From Yamagishiella unicocca (taxonomy: Eukaryota > Chlorophyta > Chlorophyceae > Chlamydomonadales > Volvocaceae), in the NCBI GenBank assembly GCA_003116995.1, contig BDSL01000009.1, positions 868,001 through 932,000 on the forward strand: DNA of 64,000 nucleotides, written 5' to 3'. This document shows, piece after piece, positions 1-12,673 of the stretch (the first letter of the stretch is position 1; each line of letters opens with the position of its first letter). Below the pieces are notes generated by a model. The model made no database searches and was not told the DNA's origin. It worked only from the letters and a program-made list of their open reading frames with translations. The translations under genes and the position numbers were made by a program.

Positions 1-130
1 CCGATGAGGAACTAGCGTTTGAGCGAGTTATTAAGGATTCCTCGTAAAGGCGCGTTACGGTTGGCTCCGGCTACAGTTTTCTGCGTACCCCGCTGCTGTT
101 GGTGACCGTGATCGCTGCTGCCTGTTGCAG
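1..130 (+). other. Probable intron (3' part) of the DUF629-like gene
   Basis: This stretch has no open reading frame that joins the next exon. It ends in a pyrimidine-rich tract and CTGTTGCAG, a good splice acceptor directly before the exon at 131. It is read as the end of an intron whose donor lies outside the window. Confidence 0.55.
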
Positions 131-3100
131 AGGGTCCAGGACAGCATCGTGGAGTGGGTGAAACAGGACAACTGGCAGCGGATCGTGGCGGAGAAGCGCA
201 GCGTGCTTGCCTGCATGCACCAGGTGCTGGAGAGCTGCCACACACTGCTGGACAGCACCCACATACCGGTGGACGGCATTGTGCGCCTCCTGCAGCACAT
301 TTTGAGGTACGTGCCAACACGCCCTGGTTGGTACCTTGTGAGCAGCGATGCGGCGTTGGGAGGGTCGGTGGGTCCTGACTGCAGTCACCTGCCGAAACGG
401 AGGCAAACAATCTCCCCACGGGGCGCGTATGGAAAGCGTTGTCTCCCACCCGTGCCGCCCAAATGTTGAGTCCAAAGGATGAGCACGGGAGCGCTCGGGA
501 GTGTGCCGGTGGGTCATGAGGGTTCGACGGAGTTCGGGCCGAAGTTGCGCAGAAACGGAGGAGGGCGGTCAGCGAACCGAAACCTGAATGCAGGCGCAGG
601 GAGTCTGTCAAAGCGCGTAACCGTCCTTGGCGTACGGAACGCTGCAAGTGTGCCGTACGAGGAGTCACCGCAGGGCGCATGCAGCGCTGTGTAGCTTTGC
701 CACACGGCTGGTGGCCCCCTCCCGAGCACCGCTGCTCCACTTACCTGCGGACGCAGGCCGCACCAGCAGGACCTCCAGCTGTGGGCCAGCCAGTTGCTGC
801 TGAGCAAAGGAAGCGTTGACGATCTGCAGCACAAGTTTGAGACGCAGGCGGCAGTGACCGAGCTGCTTCGGATGCTGCGTCCTGGCCGGCCTGGGGAGGA
901 GATTGCCGCTGGCGGAGCCGCTGCCCACGCGGGTCTAATGTCGTCCCAGCCCGGCAAGGCGCAGTCGCAGGCGTCCCCTGCCTGCGGCCAAATGCACGCT
1001 CCCGCAGGCGTTGTGGTCTCCGCACAGCAGCAACAGCAGCAGCAACAACTGCAGCAGCAACAGCAGCAGCAACAGCAGCAGCAACAGCAGCAACAGCAGC
1101 AACAACAACAAAGGGCTGCGGGTGCCGTGGGGCAAGCGATGGTCGCACCCAGCGACGGTGTCGCGGCGGGCGTTGTGGCGCCGGGACCCCTCCTGCAGCA
1201 GCCGCTTCCTCCGCCACCCCAGCAGGAGCTGGCGCCCTGCCTGTCGGCGGAGCAGGAGTGGGACGAGGTGCGGGACGGCGCCAACGTGCCGTCCGCCGGT
1301 GCGGGCGCCTCCAACGCCGGCGGTGCCGGCGCTCGCCGCCCTGGGGGGAAGGCGAAGAACAAGGCCAAGGGTAATGACACCGCCCGCGGTCCGCGCAAGG
1401 AGCGCAGCCGGTACGAGCGCTACATGGACGTGGAGACGTTCTGGCGCACCACTTCTCCTGAGCAACGCCGCGCGCTGCTCAAGGTGCCCATGGCGGCCCT
1501 GCTTCGAGGTAGGCCCGTGCCGCCACCGGAGAAACGACCCCACTGGGGTTTGCTTCCCTGTGATTGCGGCGCACGCGGGATTGGTGGGTCACGCGCCAGC
1601 AGTTTGCAGGTGACGTGAAGCTGAGGGTGTTAGCTGTGTATCCGCAGCCTGTTCTCATGCCCTGGCTGACTCTGGCTGCTGGCTGGCCCCCATACTGTTG
1701 TCAGGCGTGCGGCGCGAGCAAGGGAACGACGCCGTGGATGAGCTGATCGAGGGGCTGGTGCTGCTGCGGGAACAGGGCAACCGCGCCGCCTGCTACTGGC
1801 TGTGCCCCGTGTGCGAGCAAAAGTTCCACAGCAGCCGCGACTTCCTAGGCCACGTGGAGCTGGTGCACGAGGGGCTGGCGGTGCAGGTGAGCGCACGACG
1901 CGGGAGGCCGCGGTTGGAGGCTGCTGAAGGCGGGCTCGGGATGCGAGAGCTAGATGCAATGAGGGAGGAAAGCTCCACGGCAGGCGCAAGATGCGGGCGT
2001 CGTGCATCTAGAGCATATCTCTCGTGCGTTTCCATTAGTGGTATGTGTGGACTCCACTTTCCGTAATGGTATGTGTGGGCTCGGCTGACTTTCTTGAACC
2101 CATTTGTTGTGCAGGACAACAAGTACGTATGCTGCTACAAGTGCCAGCAGGACGTGGTGGGCATGTACTACACCAGCACCCGGACAGCGGGCTACAACCT
2201 GTGCTTCCGCTGCTATGCGGCGGATGCGGCAAGCATCAGGTGGGTCGGCGCTTCGGCGCTCGCACCATGCCTCGAGCAGGCAGGGAGGCGCTGAGGCGCT
2301 GAGTTTCAATGCATTCGGCTCGGCCGACACAGTGACTAAAGCTTACAATATAGGTAGTCACATGGGCGTCTTTATGATTGATATGGTTTATAGTGGGATC
2401 CCACATCACCTGCCGTTCTAGCCAGCAGTGTGCGCTGTCGGGACCCAGACAAGTTACTCACGCGTGCACCGCGGCTGCCCCCTCACCGCGGCTGCCCCCC
2501 CCTGTTCGCAGCTCCCCGGAGGCGTTTGAGAAGGTGTTCATGCGTCCCTCCGCCGGCGGGCGCACCTGGTCTCACAGCGACTTCATGAGCACGCGCGACT
2601 CGTTCAGCTCCCTCAGCGAGCGTTCGCACCTCCACCACCACCACCAGCAAGCAGCGGCCTCGCAGAAGGGGCACCAGGGGACGGGGGCCGCGGGAGGCCA
2701 CGTGCACTCGGCTGCGTGCCGCCACCATCCGCACTGCCCGCATCACAGCCACGGTCACGGCCACGGCCAGTCGCAGTACGGGTGAGCCTGGAGGGAAGGT
2801 TGGAGGCTGCGTGCTGTGGGGTGCCCTGAAGCTGTGGTTGGGCCCTGCGCTGCTGCGCATTGTGGACCGGGCGGGTGCATTCGCAGGGTGATGTGGACGT
2901 CGCGCGCACGTACCCGCCACGCACTGCGTTTGCTGTGGACCCAAGAGTCCAGACGATGCTTTGGCGCCCCTTTCCCACAATCCACCAGGGCGTGCTGCTT
3001 ACGCTTCTCACGCATGGGCCCCCTGCCGCCTTTTCATTCCCCAGGCTGGAGAGCTCTTCGGCGCAACCTGTCCTGACGTTCGGCGAGGCTTCCGACGAGT

Positions 3101-6100
3101 GGCTGGCGCCCCTGCCCGCAGGCTCGCTGTCCGCACCCATCACAATGCCCGATCCGCGGGCCGCGCTGCCGCTTGCTTCTGGGCCTGCCACGTTGCCGCC
3201 GCCTCACACGACAGGGATGCGGCAGCGCGGCAAGCGCAGCAGCGGCAGCAGCTGCAGCAGCTCGGACAGCCTGCTCGGGCAGTCGATGCACAGCCGCAGC
3301 CTCAGCGAGCCTCCCAACCACGGGAGGCAGGCGGGGGCGCAGGGCAGCGGCGTCGGCTCGGGTGCAATAACCGAGGAGGGCACGGAGGGCGGGGGCGGCA
3401 GCTCAGCGACGTGGCGGTCGTGGTGGCCCACGCGGCTGATGCAGGGTTGGGCCGGGAAGGGCCAGCCGCAGCCGCAGCAGGGATCAGGGCAGCAGCAGCA
3501 GCACCTTGCCGGTCCCGGGTCGGGCGGTCATGGACGGGGCTCCAGCGGTCACGGGTCGTCGTCGGAGCCCAGCAGCGCCGACAGCGGGCAGCCTGCGCTG
3601 GCGCATCTCGCCGCCAACTCCCACCCGTCGCCCGGCGGCGCCGACGACAGCGGCTCGGGCGCCGACGACAGCGGCTCGGGCGCTGACGACCCCGACGTCG
3701 TCTTCCCGGCTCAGCCAGCGGCGGGGGACACACCAGCGCGCGCTGCTGCTGCTGCTGCTGCTGCTGCTGCGGGCGGCGCGGACCTGTCGTCTGGCGGGGC
3801 TGATGGTTACAGAGGCGGCATGAACGGCATGGTGGCGGAGCTCATGACGCGGCTCCGGGAGATCTACCTCACGGACCGCGACCTGGGCGACATGAGCCTG
3901 GGCTCCATCACACAGTTTGTGTATCGCAAGCTGGGAACAGGCGCCACCGCGGAAGACCTGCACCTCTCGTCCTGCCCGCCGGGCCCTCGCGCCGTGCTGC
4001 TGGAGTTCCTGGCGCAGCCCTCCATCGTGTTCCAGCGGCCGCAGGCGCTGGCTGTGGTGCTGGGGCTGCTGCCGCTGGCCGACCTGCAAATGGTCGCGGC
4101 GTACGCGGTGCGCCAGCACGAGGAGGCCGTCAGCGGCGCGGAGGCTGCGGCGCGAGACATCGCCGCCGGCAGTGACGAGGACGCGGACGGGGGGGGCGAT
4201 GAGGACGACGGGGAGGGTACCGGCGGCGGCGGCTCGGGCAGCGAGCAGGAGTACCAACTGGAGCGCGCGGCGGCGCGCGAAGCGGCGGCGGTGGCGGCCG
4301 CGGAGGCCGCAGTGGCGTCGCACCTGCATGCGCCCATGCCGCGCGCACGGCGGCGGTTGCGGTACACCAGCCGGCGCGCGCCCGCGGGGTCGGCCCTCGG
4401 CGCGCAGCAGCAGGGCTCAGCCACGTCTGCATCGTCGCAGTTTGCCTCCGCAGGCGCGCACCACCACCACCACCACCACCATCACCACCACGGCGGGGTG
4501 CCGGGCACGCCGCCGCTGCCTCCCCACGCGGGCGGTGGAGGCCTCGCGATCGGCGGCAGCCACGCGCTGACGCTGCGGCGCGTCGACGACGACGCTAGCG
4601 CGGAGGAGGTTTCGGAGGAGGAGATGGAGTCCGTTGCGGACGGCGTGGAGTACGCGCTCGGACCCGACGGTGAGCCGGTGCCTCTGCGCGGCCTACCACC
4701 CCACTACGCCACCGCCATTCCGCGCTCCCAGCAGCACCAGCTCCAGCAGCTTCTCCATGCGGGCGGCGCCGGGATGCACGCGGTTGCAGGCGCCGGGCCG
4801 GACGGTGTGGGCGGCATCTTGTGTGGCGGAGAGCGCAGCGTGGAGGGCTCTTTGGAAGACGAGGGCGAGGAGGAGGTGTCGGAGGACGTGGAGGGGGAGG
4901 CTGATGAGGAGGAGGTGTCGGAGGAGGAGGACGGCGTCAGCCTGGGGCCGGAGGAGGAGGACGAGGAGGAGGACGGCCCCTGCGTCTCCCTGTTTGTCGT
5001 TGCTGGCGATGTGGAGCTCGGCTTTGACCGCCTCATTACCCAGATGTGGGGCGGTGGGGCGGACAGCGACGACCCAGGCGCGTGCCAGCTGGATCAGCAG
5101 CAGGCCACGGTGAGCCAGCCGGCCTCCGGTGGTGGTGGTGGTTCCGGAGGTGCCAATAACCGCAGCCGCAGCCAGCAGCAGGGCAGCCGGGGCGGCCGCA
5201 ACCAGCAGCAGGGCAGGCAGCAGTCGCCGACGTCGCGTGGCGGCGGCGGCGGCAATGCCATCGCCTCCTCCTCCGCTGGGGCCATCTCTGGCGGCAACGG
5301 AAATGGTGGCGGCGGCGGCGTCCTGGAGGACCCGGTGCTGGTCGAGGAGCTGGTGGGGCCCAGGGAAGACGAGCCGTACTTGCTAGTGGCGGACTGGTGG
5401 CTGCAGCACCTGCGACTGGACGGCGGCGGCCCGGGCCCGGACGAGCTGCGCGTGCTGCGCTGGGTGTACGGCAACATCATTAACGTGCAGGCGGAGGAGT
5501 TTTGCGCGCGGCAGCGGGAGCTGCGAGGCGGCCGCGACCGCGACGTGGCCATCTTGGAGCTGTACGACGAGGTGGCGGCGGTGTGGCGCAGCCTGCAGGC
5601 CGTGACCGACAAGCGCAGCCGGCTCGAGGCGCTGCGGCGGGCGGCCCGCGGCCACTTCGCCGTCGTGAAGCGGCTGGAGGAGGCGGGCGGCCATGCTACC
5701 CTAGAGCAGGCCACGGAGTTCCTGGACGCGGTGCTCTCCGGGTACTGCCAGGGGCAGCAGGGCGCAGCGCCGGCTAGCACCGGCGACGTTGCGCCAGCTG
5801 GGAGCGGCGGCGGCGGCGGCGGCGACGCCGCCGCCGCGGCGGCTCCCGGCCCTCCGGAGCAGCCTGGCACTCCAACGACATCCGAGGCCGCCGTCGCGGG
5901 CGCCGACGGCGGCGCGATGAGCGCTGGTGGTGGTGGGGCAGCTAGTGGCGAGGCGGCGATGGCGATGGCCGCCGGCGTGGCCGCCGCCGGTCCCTCGGGC
6001 CCGCTGCTTTACTTGTGTGAGCGCGCGGTCGAGGTGGTGCGGCGGCACCCCGCGCTGGCGCAGGAGCCCAGCCAGCGCTACGCCGCGGCCCTGCTTGAGC

Positions 6101-9100
6101 GGGAGCTGTCTGTGCTGGCGCTGGTGGAGGTGATGGTGGCGGCGGAGGCCGAGGAGGCGGCGCGCGAGCGGGGGGTGGCGGAGGAGTCGCTGAAGCGGCA
6201 CCGGGCGGAGCACCGGGACGCGGAGGCTGAGAACCAGCGCGTGCAGGTGCGGAGGCGGAGGGCCGGCGTGGCCGGGGGGGGGCTGGGTTGGGGGGGGGGG
6301 TTACGCCCAACGGCCGAGGGACCCATGTGGGGCAGACACTGGGCCTACCCACCGTTCCCCCATGTTGCCTTGTACTGGCACAACGCGTGTGTTGTTTTCA
6401 TGTTTTATTGCTCAACCACACTGATGGACTGCACACGCAAGATCGTCGTCACGTTTTGGCGTGGGTCAGATGCACCCCGCTCTGTGCTGTGCTGCCGCCA
6501 ACCCTGCGTTCCTTGCCCTTACCCTTGCGTCCCTCCAGGCCGAGGGCCCCGCCAGTCACCGCAAGAAGGACCTCCTGGACAAGGCCACCAAGGAGGCGGA
6601 GCACCGCGAGCAGCTGCGCGAGCTGGCGGCCCGCCTGGCCTCACTGTCGGACAGCATTGCCGGTGACGAGGCCAGCAAGGCCAAGTGGGCCGACAAGTGA
6701 GTCGTCCGGAGCGTCAATCGAGCGTTGGGAGGGCCGAATCTGGTGTCGCTTGTAGCCGCTTCTTGCCGGAAGTTGAAGGGGGGACTTCCGAGCGGTCGGT
6801 GCCGCTGAAGGACATCGAGTGCAGCTTATATGCAGCCGAAGGAGGCGCTGAGTTGCTTTTGGAGCCATTATTTCGCCGCTGATTGCGTTCGTTCCGTTTC
6901 GTCGATTTATTTTCCACAGGCAGGAGGAGGCTGAGAGGGAGCTAGCTTACGTCCGCGACGCAATTCGTCAGACCAGCGCCCGCCGCGCCTCCCTGCTGGA
7001 CGTGTGTGCCACCCTGGACGTGCCCTTCGCCCCGCCGCCCCCGTACCAGCAGCGGCAGCAGCAGCCGCAGCAGCGACAGAGCCGCAGCAGTGGCAACGCC
7101 CACACCGCTGACCCGACCGCACCCGACGGCGCAGCAGCACCTCCCGACGCCGACGATTGCACTGCCTCGCTGGCGCTAGGGCCTTCTGCCGGCTCGGCCG
7201 CCGCCGCCGCGGACATGGAGTGGCGGGCTACTCGCCTCGAGTGCCTCATGTACCGAGTGCTGTGGGTTTCGGAGGCGGTCAAGATGTTCCAGCCGCAGTA
7301 CAGTCCCCGCCAGTCGACCCACCACTACGACCTGTTCATCCGCGCGACGCACTGGGCCAAGCAGCTGAGCGAGGAGTACGAGGAGAGCATCCGAGCATAC
7401 TGCTGCGAGCTGGAGCGGCTGCGCGCCCGGCTGCGGGATGTCGCGGCTGTGGACCTGGGTTACGAGATCGGGGCGGCGGCGCTGGAGGTCGGCCGCAGGT
7501 GCGGTCGGGTGGGGGGGATTTGTTGGGGTGGATGGCACCAATATTTGTTTGGGGGGGTAGCATCAATATGTGTTTGGGTGGGCGCTGTTGGGGCGGAAAA
7601 GTGCAGAAGCATGGGGCCCGGTATCGGTACGAGCAGAGTGTGGTTTCATGTGCGGGTGCACAGTTGTTTGCATTGGTTGGTTTCGCTCGCGTTCGAGGCG
7701 GGACGAAGGCGACGCGATTGTCACCATGCGCTGACCGCATCCCCTCCCGGCCTTCTTGGCTTGCACGCAGGCGCATCGAGGCCGCTGCGCGGGCCGCACG
7801 CGAGGCGGCGAGCCTGACGTTGCTGAAGGAGCTGGAGGAGGAGGAGGAGCGCCGGAAGGCGGCGCTGGCGGCTGCCAAGGAGGCCAAGGAGGCTGGCGGT
7901 GGCAGCGGCGCGGGCGGGTCTAAGAAGCCTGGTGCTAACAAGAAGGCTGCCAAGGCGTCCCAGGATAGCCGGAGTCGGGCTCAGAAGGAAAAGGAGCGGG
8001 AGATGGTAAGGACGGTTGAGGGAGGGAAAACACGCTGTTCCGGATGCACGCAAAAGCATGAGAGGTTGAATGCATGAGAGGTTGCAAGGGGTGCTGGCAT
8101 GTCTGCGATGTGTTTGTTGGGATTGGGTGATGCGGTGCGGGCGTTCACGGTTACAGGGTCTTGCTGGTGGGTTGAGGGCTTACGGGAAGTTGTTTCCACT
8201 ACATACAGGAGGATTGCGCGCATGTACAGATTGCGGGACAACATCGAAAACCCGCCAAATCATGTGTGAGGATGCGATTGCCAGAAGCCATAGGTTACTT
8301 CGCTGCGCGAGCCCAACGTACGGTACATCCTCGCTGTGCTGCCGCTGCTGCTGCTGCTGTTGTTGTTGCAGGCAAAACAGGTCGAGGAGGAAACCCGGCG
8401 CCGTGCCGAGGAGGAGGACAAGGAGCGGGTCGCTGCCGCGCGGCGGGCCCGTGAGGCGGCCCTGGAAGCTGAGCTGGAGCGGCGGCGGCGCGAGCTTGAG
8501 GAGCTGGAGGCGCAGCGAGAGGCGGAGGCCATTCGCGCCGCCCAGGAGGCCAGCCTGAGGGAGCAGCAGCTGCGGGATCATCGAGAGAGGGAGCAGCGCG
8601 AGAAGGCCGCGGCCGCTGTGGCGCTGCAGGCGCAGGCGCAGGTGCACCAGCAGACCGCCGCTACAGCCGCGGCTGGGCGCATGGGGGCAGCACACGCTGT
8701 GACGGCGGCAGGTCGCAAGCAGGAGACCGTCCCGCAGCAGCAGCAACCGCAGCAGCAACCGCAGCAGCAACCGCAGCAGCAACCGCAGCAGCAACCGCAG
8801 CAGCATCAACCGCAGCAACAGTCGCAGCAGCCCCAGCAGGTGCGGCGGCCAGCAGCCGCGGCGCCGCTGGACTCCTCCCCCGACAAGCAGCAGCCAAAGC
8901 GCAACGCCGCTCAGGGCTCACGGGCGCGGGGCTCGAACTCAGTACCTGACAGGAGCCCGGGCAGCCCAGAGAGCCCCGGAGACCAGCGAGCTGGCGCCGC
9001 TGGCACGCCCTCGGCGAACGGCTTTGCGCCGGGTGCCGCGGCCCGCGGCGGGGCTCTGGTGAAGGCTGTCGGCGCCGCTGTTGTGGTTGGTGGCTCAGCC

Positions 9101-12100
9101 ACCTCGCCCCAGAGCGGTGCCTCGCCCACAAGTAACGCGGCGATGAGCTCCGCCAAGGCCAAGCAGGGGCCCGCCACATCGCTGCCAGCTCCTGCGCCTG
9201 GCGCGTCCAATAGCCCCGCGGTTCCGGACTCCGCCGCAGCCGCAGCCGTGGCCGCAGCCACAGCAGGCATCGTCAAGGCGACGCATGGCGCTGTGGCCAC
9301 TCCTGGCGCACGGGGCAGCCCGGCCAAACAGCATAGCCCGCCGGGAACGAGCTCCGGCACGCCGCCTGCCGGAAGCAACGCTGCACGCCGCCAGCAGCAG
9401 CAACAACAGCAGCAGCAGCCGAATGCCGTGATGGGTGGCAGTTCCGTTGGCATGGGGGCGCCGATCAGCGCCGGCACCGGCATGGCGCTTGGTGGTGCGG
9501 GCATGGCTCATGCTTGGGGCACGCCGCCGCCAGCGGCACCTGGCACGTCGATGTCGGTGTCAGCGCCGCCACTGCAGCAGCAGCAGCATCAACCGGTGCC
9601 GCAGCTGCCGGTACCGCCCCTAGATGCCTCGCACGGGCCACCGACCGGTAGCCCGGCGATGATGACCGGCCCGCTCAGCCCCGGCTCGGAGTTCCCGCCG
9701 CTTTCCGTTGCCAACATCACAGGCGGCCAGCACCACCACCAGCACCACCAGCAGCAGCATAGGCCGCCCGCACAATCGCTGCAGCAGGCATCGCCGCTTG
9801 CGCAGCCGCCTCAGCAGCAGCTCGGCTTGCATGCTTCGCAGCAGGCGCAGATGCATGCTTCGCAGCAGGCACATATGCAGGCGCAGATGCAAGCGCATGT
9901 GCAGGCACAGGTGCAAGCGCATGCCTATGCCGAGGCGCAGGCACGGCTGGCAGCGCTGCAGGGGCCTGCCGCCGCTGCCGTCGCCGCTGCTGCTGCTCAG
10001 CAGCAACAGCAGCAGTCGTTGTCACCTCACGCGGAGATGTCGGTGCTGCCTTCCGAGCACCTCCACGCTCAGATGCGGCAGCAGCATCAACTCCTGAGTG
10101 CACAACAGCACTACCGCCAGCAGCTGCAGCACCAGCAACACCTGCAGCAGCAGCAACAGCAACAGCAGCAACAGCAGCAGCAGCAGCAGCTGTTCCAGCC
10201 GTCTCCTCGGCTTCATGCGAACAGCGGGGCCGTGTCTGTGTTCGACCCCTTCGCCGAGAACCCTCTGCTCAAGGCCCTGTCCTCCATGGAAGCCAAGACG
10301 CAGCAGCCCGCCTCGCCTGGGGGTGCTGGCGGGGCCGCTGCAGTCCTGGCCGCAGCCGCCGGCATGGTCCAAGCATCGCAGCAGCAGCACCAGCAGGCGC
10401 AGCAGCAGGCGCAGCTGCAGGCGCAGCTGCAGCACCGTGCCCAGCAGCCGCAGGGGCAACACACAGACGCACTGCTTGGCGGCATGACGGCGTCCTCGCA
10501 CAGCGGCTCCTCGGTGGTTCCGGGGCCGGAGGCTGACACGCACATCATGTCCATCATGTCCATTTTGGACCAGGACGGCCAGAGCCCGGCATCAGGCTCG
10601 GCGCAGGCAACGGGTGCGTCCCAGCAGCCCGGCGCGGGAGTCAGGGGCTCCCCCAACGGAACCATCGGCTCCGGCCCTGCCTCGCAGACGACCACCGCGG
10701 ACAGCAGCCCGCAGCGCGTTCTCCTGGCCCCGGCGCCGCCGCCGGGCGCGCAGGCGTCCATGTACGGCAATCCGTACGGCATCTCTGGCGGCGCCGGTGG
10801 GCCGCCGCTGCTGTCGCCGGGCGTGGACTGCTCTCCTGGTGCGGGTGCGGGGCCGATGGGCTCAATGGGGCACGGCAGCGCCATGAGCTCGCCCGCGATG
10901 CCCCGGTCGCAGCAGGTCCCGGGGGGAGGGCTGTCGAACGCCGTTCTGCCGCCTGGAGCCATGGGCCTGCAGGGACACCCACAGGGCGATTCGCAGGCCA
11001 GCCTTCCCGGCCTTGCCGCCAGCTCGGCCTTCGGCAGCGGCATCTGGCGCCAAGGCGGCGAGCAGCTGGGCGCAGGCTCTCAGCTGCCCATGGGCATGCT
11101 CGGGCTGGGCCTTGGGCTGGGCGGCATTGGCACCGGGCCCAACACCTGGGGCAGCGTGGGCCTGCCGCAGTCGGGTGGCGCGGGAGGTGTGGGTCCGGGC
11201 ATGACGCGTTCAGGATCAGCGGTGATGGCGTCGCCACGGCACGCTGGTAGCGGTGGGGCTGGCGACTGGGGTGCCAGCGCGGGCGGCAGGTCCGCTGCGG
11301 GCGCGACGAGCACTGGCGCTGCTGGCCGTGGCGGCGGCGGTGGCGGCATGAACCTGCCTGATTCGGTTGACCCGCTGCTGGCCGCCCTGCCCACGACCCT
11401 GCTCCCGAGTACCCTCGACGCGGACCCGCCACCGCCAAGTCCTGGGGGCCAGGCTTCGGCGTCCGGCCTGGCGCCTACTGCTGCGCCGTTCTACCCGGCC
11501 AGCCTGCGCAGCAAGGTCGGGCATGTTGCGGGTGGAGGCGGAAGTGGTGGTGGTGGTGGTGGTGGCAGTGGTGGTGGCGGTGGTGGCGGTGGTGGCGCTA
11601 TGGGTCCGCAGCAGCACCTGAGCGGCGGCCCGGGAGTCTCGGGCGTAAGCCCCATGGGTATGGGCCCTGTGGGCATGGGAGCCATCTCCGGCGACGGTGC
11701 GGCTGCCTGGATTAGCGGGCTGGTACCTGGGAAGCAGGGCGCTGCGGCGGGCGCAATGGCTGGCGCTGCGGCGGCCGCAGCTGCTGCCATGGCGGCAGCG
11801 GCGAACGGGCTAGTGGGGCCGAGTCAGCATGCAGCACAGCAACAGCTTAGTGGGCCGGGCGGCGTGGCCGGATTACCGGGAGCCATGGGGCCGGGCAGTA
11901 TGCGATATGGGATGGGGCTGTACAATGGTGACGGCGTAAACTGGTCCCACGGAGGTGTCATGCAGGGGCCGGGGGGAGTTGCGAGCGCGCCGGGCGTACC
12001 GGTCGCGGTGCGGGCGACGAGCAGCACTTGGGCGCCGTTTGTACCTCCAGCGGTAACGGTGGTGCCGGCAAGCATTGGACCCAGCCAACAGCAGTTTGTT

Positions 12101-12184
12101 CAGCAGGCAGCGCAGCAGCAGGCGGCGGCGCAGCAGCCACAACAGATGGCAGGATGGCAGCGTGGACAACGCTGGCGCAATTAG
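131..12184 (+). CDS. Giant DUF629/C2H2 zinc-finger, Gln-rich protein (5' partial)
   Basis: Exons: 131-306, 757-1508, 1705-1886, 2115-2239, 2512-2781, 3045-6246, 6539-6696, 6920-7498, 7771-8005 and 8372-12184. All junction phases agree, giving about 3163 residues; the N-terminus lies upstream. The recognisable core resembles plant DUF629 proteins (the 'ubiquitin carboxyl-terminal hydrolase-related' family): a helical block FWRTTSPEQRRALLKV (from about 1438), then a C2H2 finger CPVCEQKF...HVELVH (about 1804-1869). A second Cys cluster, CCYKCQQD...CFRC (2131-2214), follows. Helical segments recur near 3820-4130 and 5330-5740. Exons 7-10 encode charged coiled coil (AEHREQLRELAARL, EEEERRKAAL). 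The last exon is mostly Gln, Ala, Gly and Pro. No UCH/USP protease domain (Cys and His boxes) is visible here; it may lie upstream or be absent. Function is unknown; a scaffold or RNA-regulatory role would be a guess. Confidence 0.75.
1024..1115 (+). repeat. CAG/CAA repeat encoding poly-Gln
   Basis: Mixed CAG and CAA codons encode about 30 Gln, broken by a Leu, inside exon 2 of the DUF629-like gene. The CAA interruptions mean this is not a pure trinucleotide tract. Confidence 0.9.
4459..4491 (+). repeat. CAC/CAT repeat encoding 11 consecutive His
   Basis: Eleven His codons lie in the 3.2-kb exon of the DUF629-like gene. A shorter His/Gly-rich stretch (HHSHGHGHG, about 2740-2768) occurs in the preceding exon. 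Both could bind metal, but may simply be low-complexity expansions. Confidence 0.9.
8725..8830 (+). repeat. CCGCAGCAGCAA tandem repeat (Pro-Gln-Gln-Gln)
   Basis: A 12-bp unit encoding PQQQ is repeated several times with slight decay, at the start of the long Q-rich C-terminal exon of the DUF629-like gene. Confidence 0.85.
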
Positions 12185-12673
12185 AGGCGTTTTCTCCTGT
12201 CCAGTACAGAGTAGTGCGGTTGGGTGGCTAGCCATCTTAATTAAAGGCAGGGTGTGAGAGTGTAACTTGTTGTGGGTGAGGGTGCTTTCTGTTCTGAGGT
12301 CGCGTTGAGCTCCGGAAGGGGCGCATTTTTGGGGGCAACTTCGGGTAATGTCCCGTACAAGTGAACGGCACGTACAATGTTCTGCCTTGGGCCTTTGGCC
12401 AAAGTGGACAGGATTAATGTCTTCAGGGCAATCTACAGAACTTTTATAGCTTTATTGCACTGCCCAACAGAGTCTGTGTAAGCAAACTCCGTTGTCCATC
12501 TGAGAGTCCTGTACCGACCGCTCTTACCAAGCAGGAGTCTAAACCAATCCTAACATTCGACAAATTGATCTCAATCCTGTAGTTGTCACGTTAAGGAGCG
12601 CAGCGGTGCTCCAATAGTAAATTTACAAGCGTGTCGAGGACTTCCCAAGGCGCTCCCAGAGCGGCGGAAGATA
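12185..12673. other. Intergenic: 3' UTR of DUF629-like gene and upstream region of the E2 gene
   Basis: The two genes run in the same direction. A TGTAA motif sits 77 bases after the first gene's stop. The remainder is lower in GC and should hold the E2 promoter and 5' UTR. No TATA box or reading frame stands out. Confidence 0.6.
12261..12265 (+). terminator. TGTAA poly(A) motif
   Basis: TGTAA is the usual green-algal polyadenylation signal. This copy lies 77 bases downstream of the DUF629-like stop codon, a plausible distance. Confidence 0.55.

Noticed and set aside
514..1543. Long minus-strand open frames with poly-Cys or poly-Leu opposite the CAG tract
   Set aside because: They are shadows of the Q-rich exon on the plus strand. 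The homopolymers are just CTG/TGC/GCT readings of the same repeat.
2860..3044. N-terminal part of the long frame before 3045 as coding
   Set aside because: A pyrimidine-rich acceptor (TTCATTCCCCAG) at 3044 joins in phase with the exon ending at 2781, so the upstream part is intron read-through.
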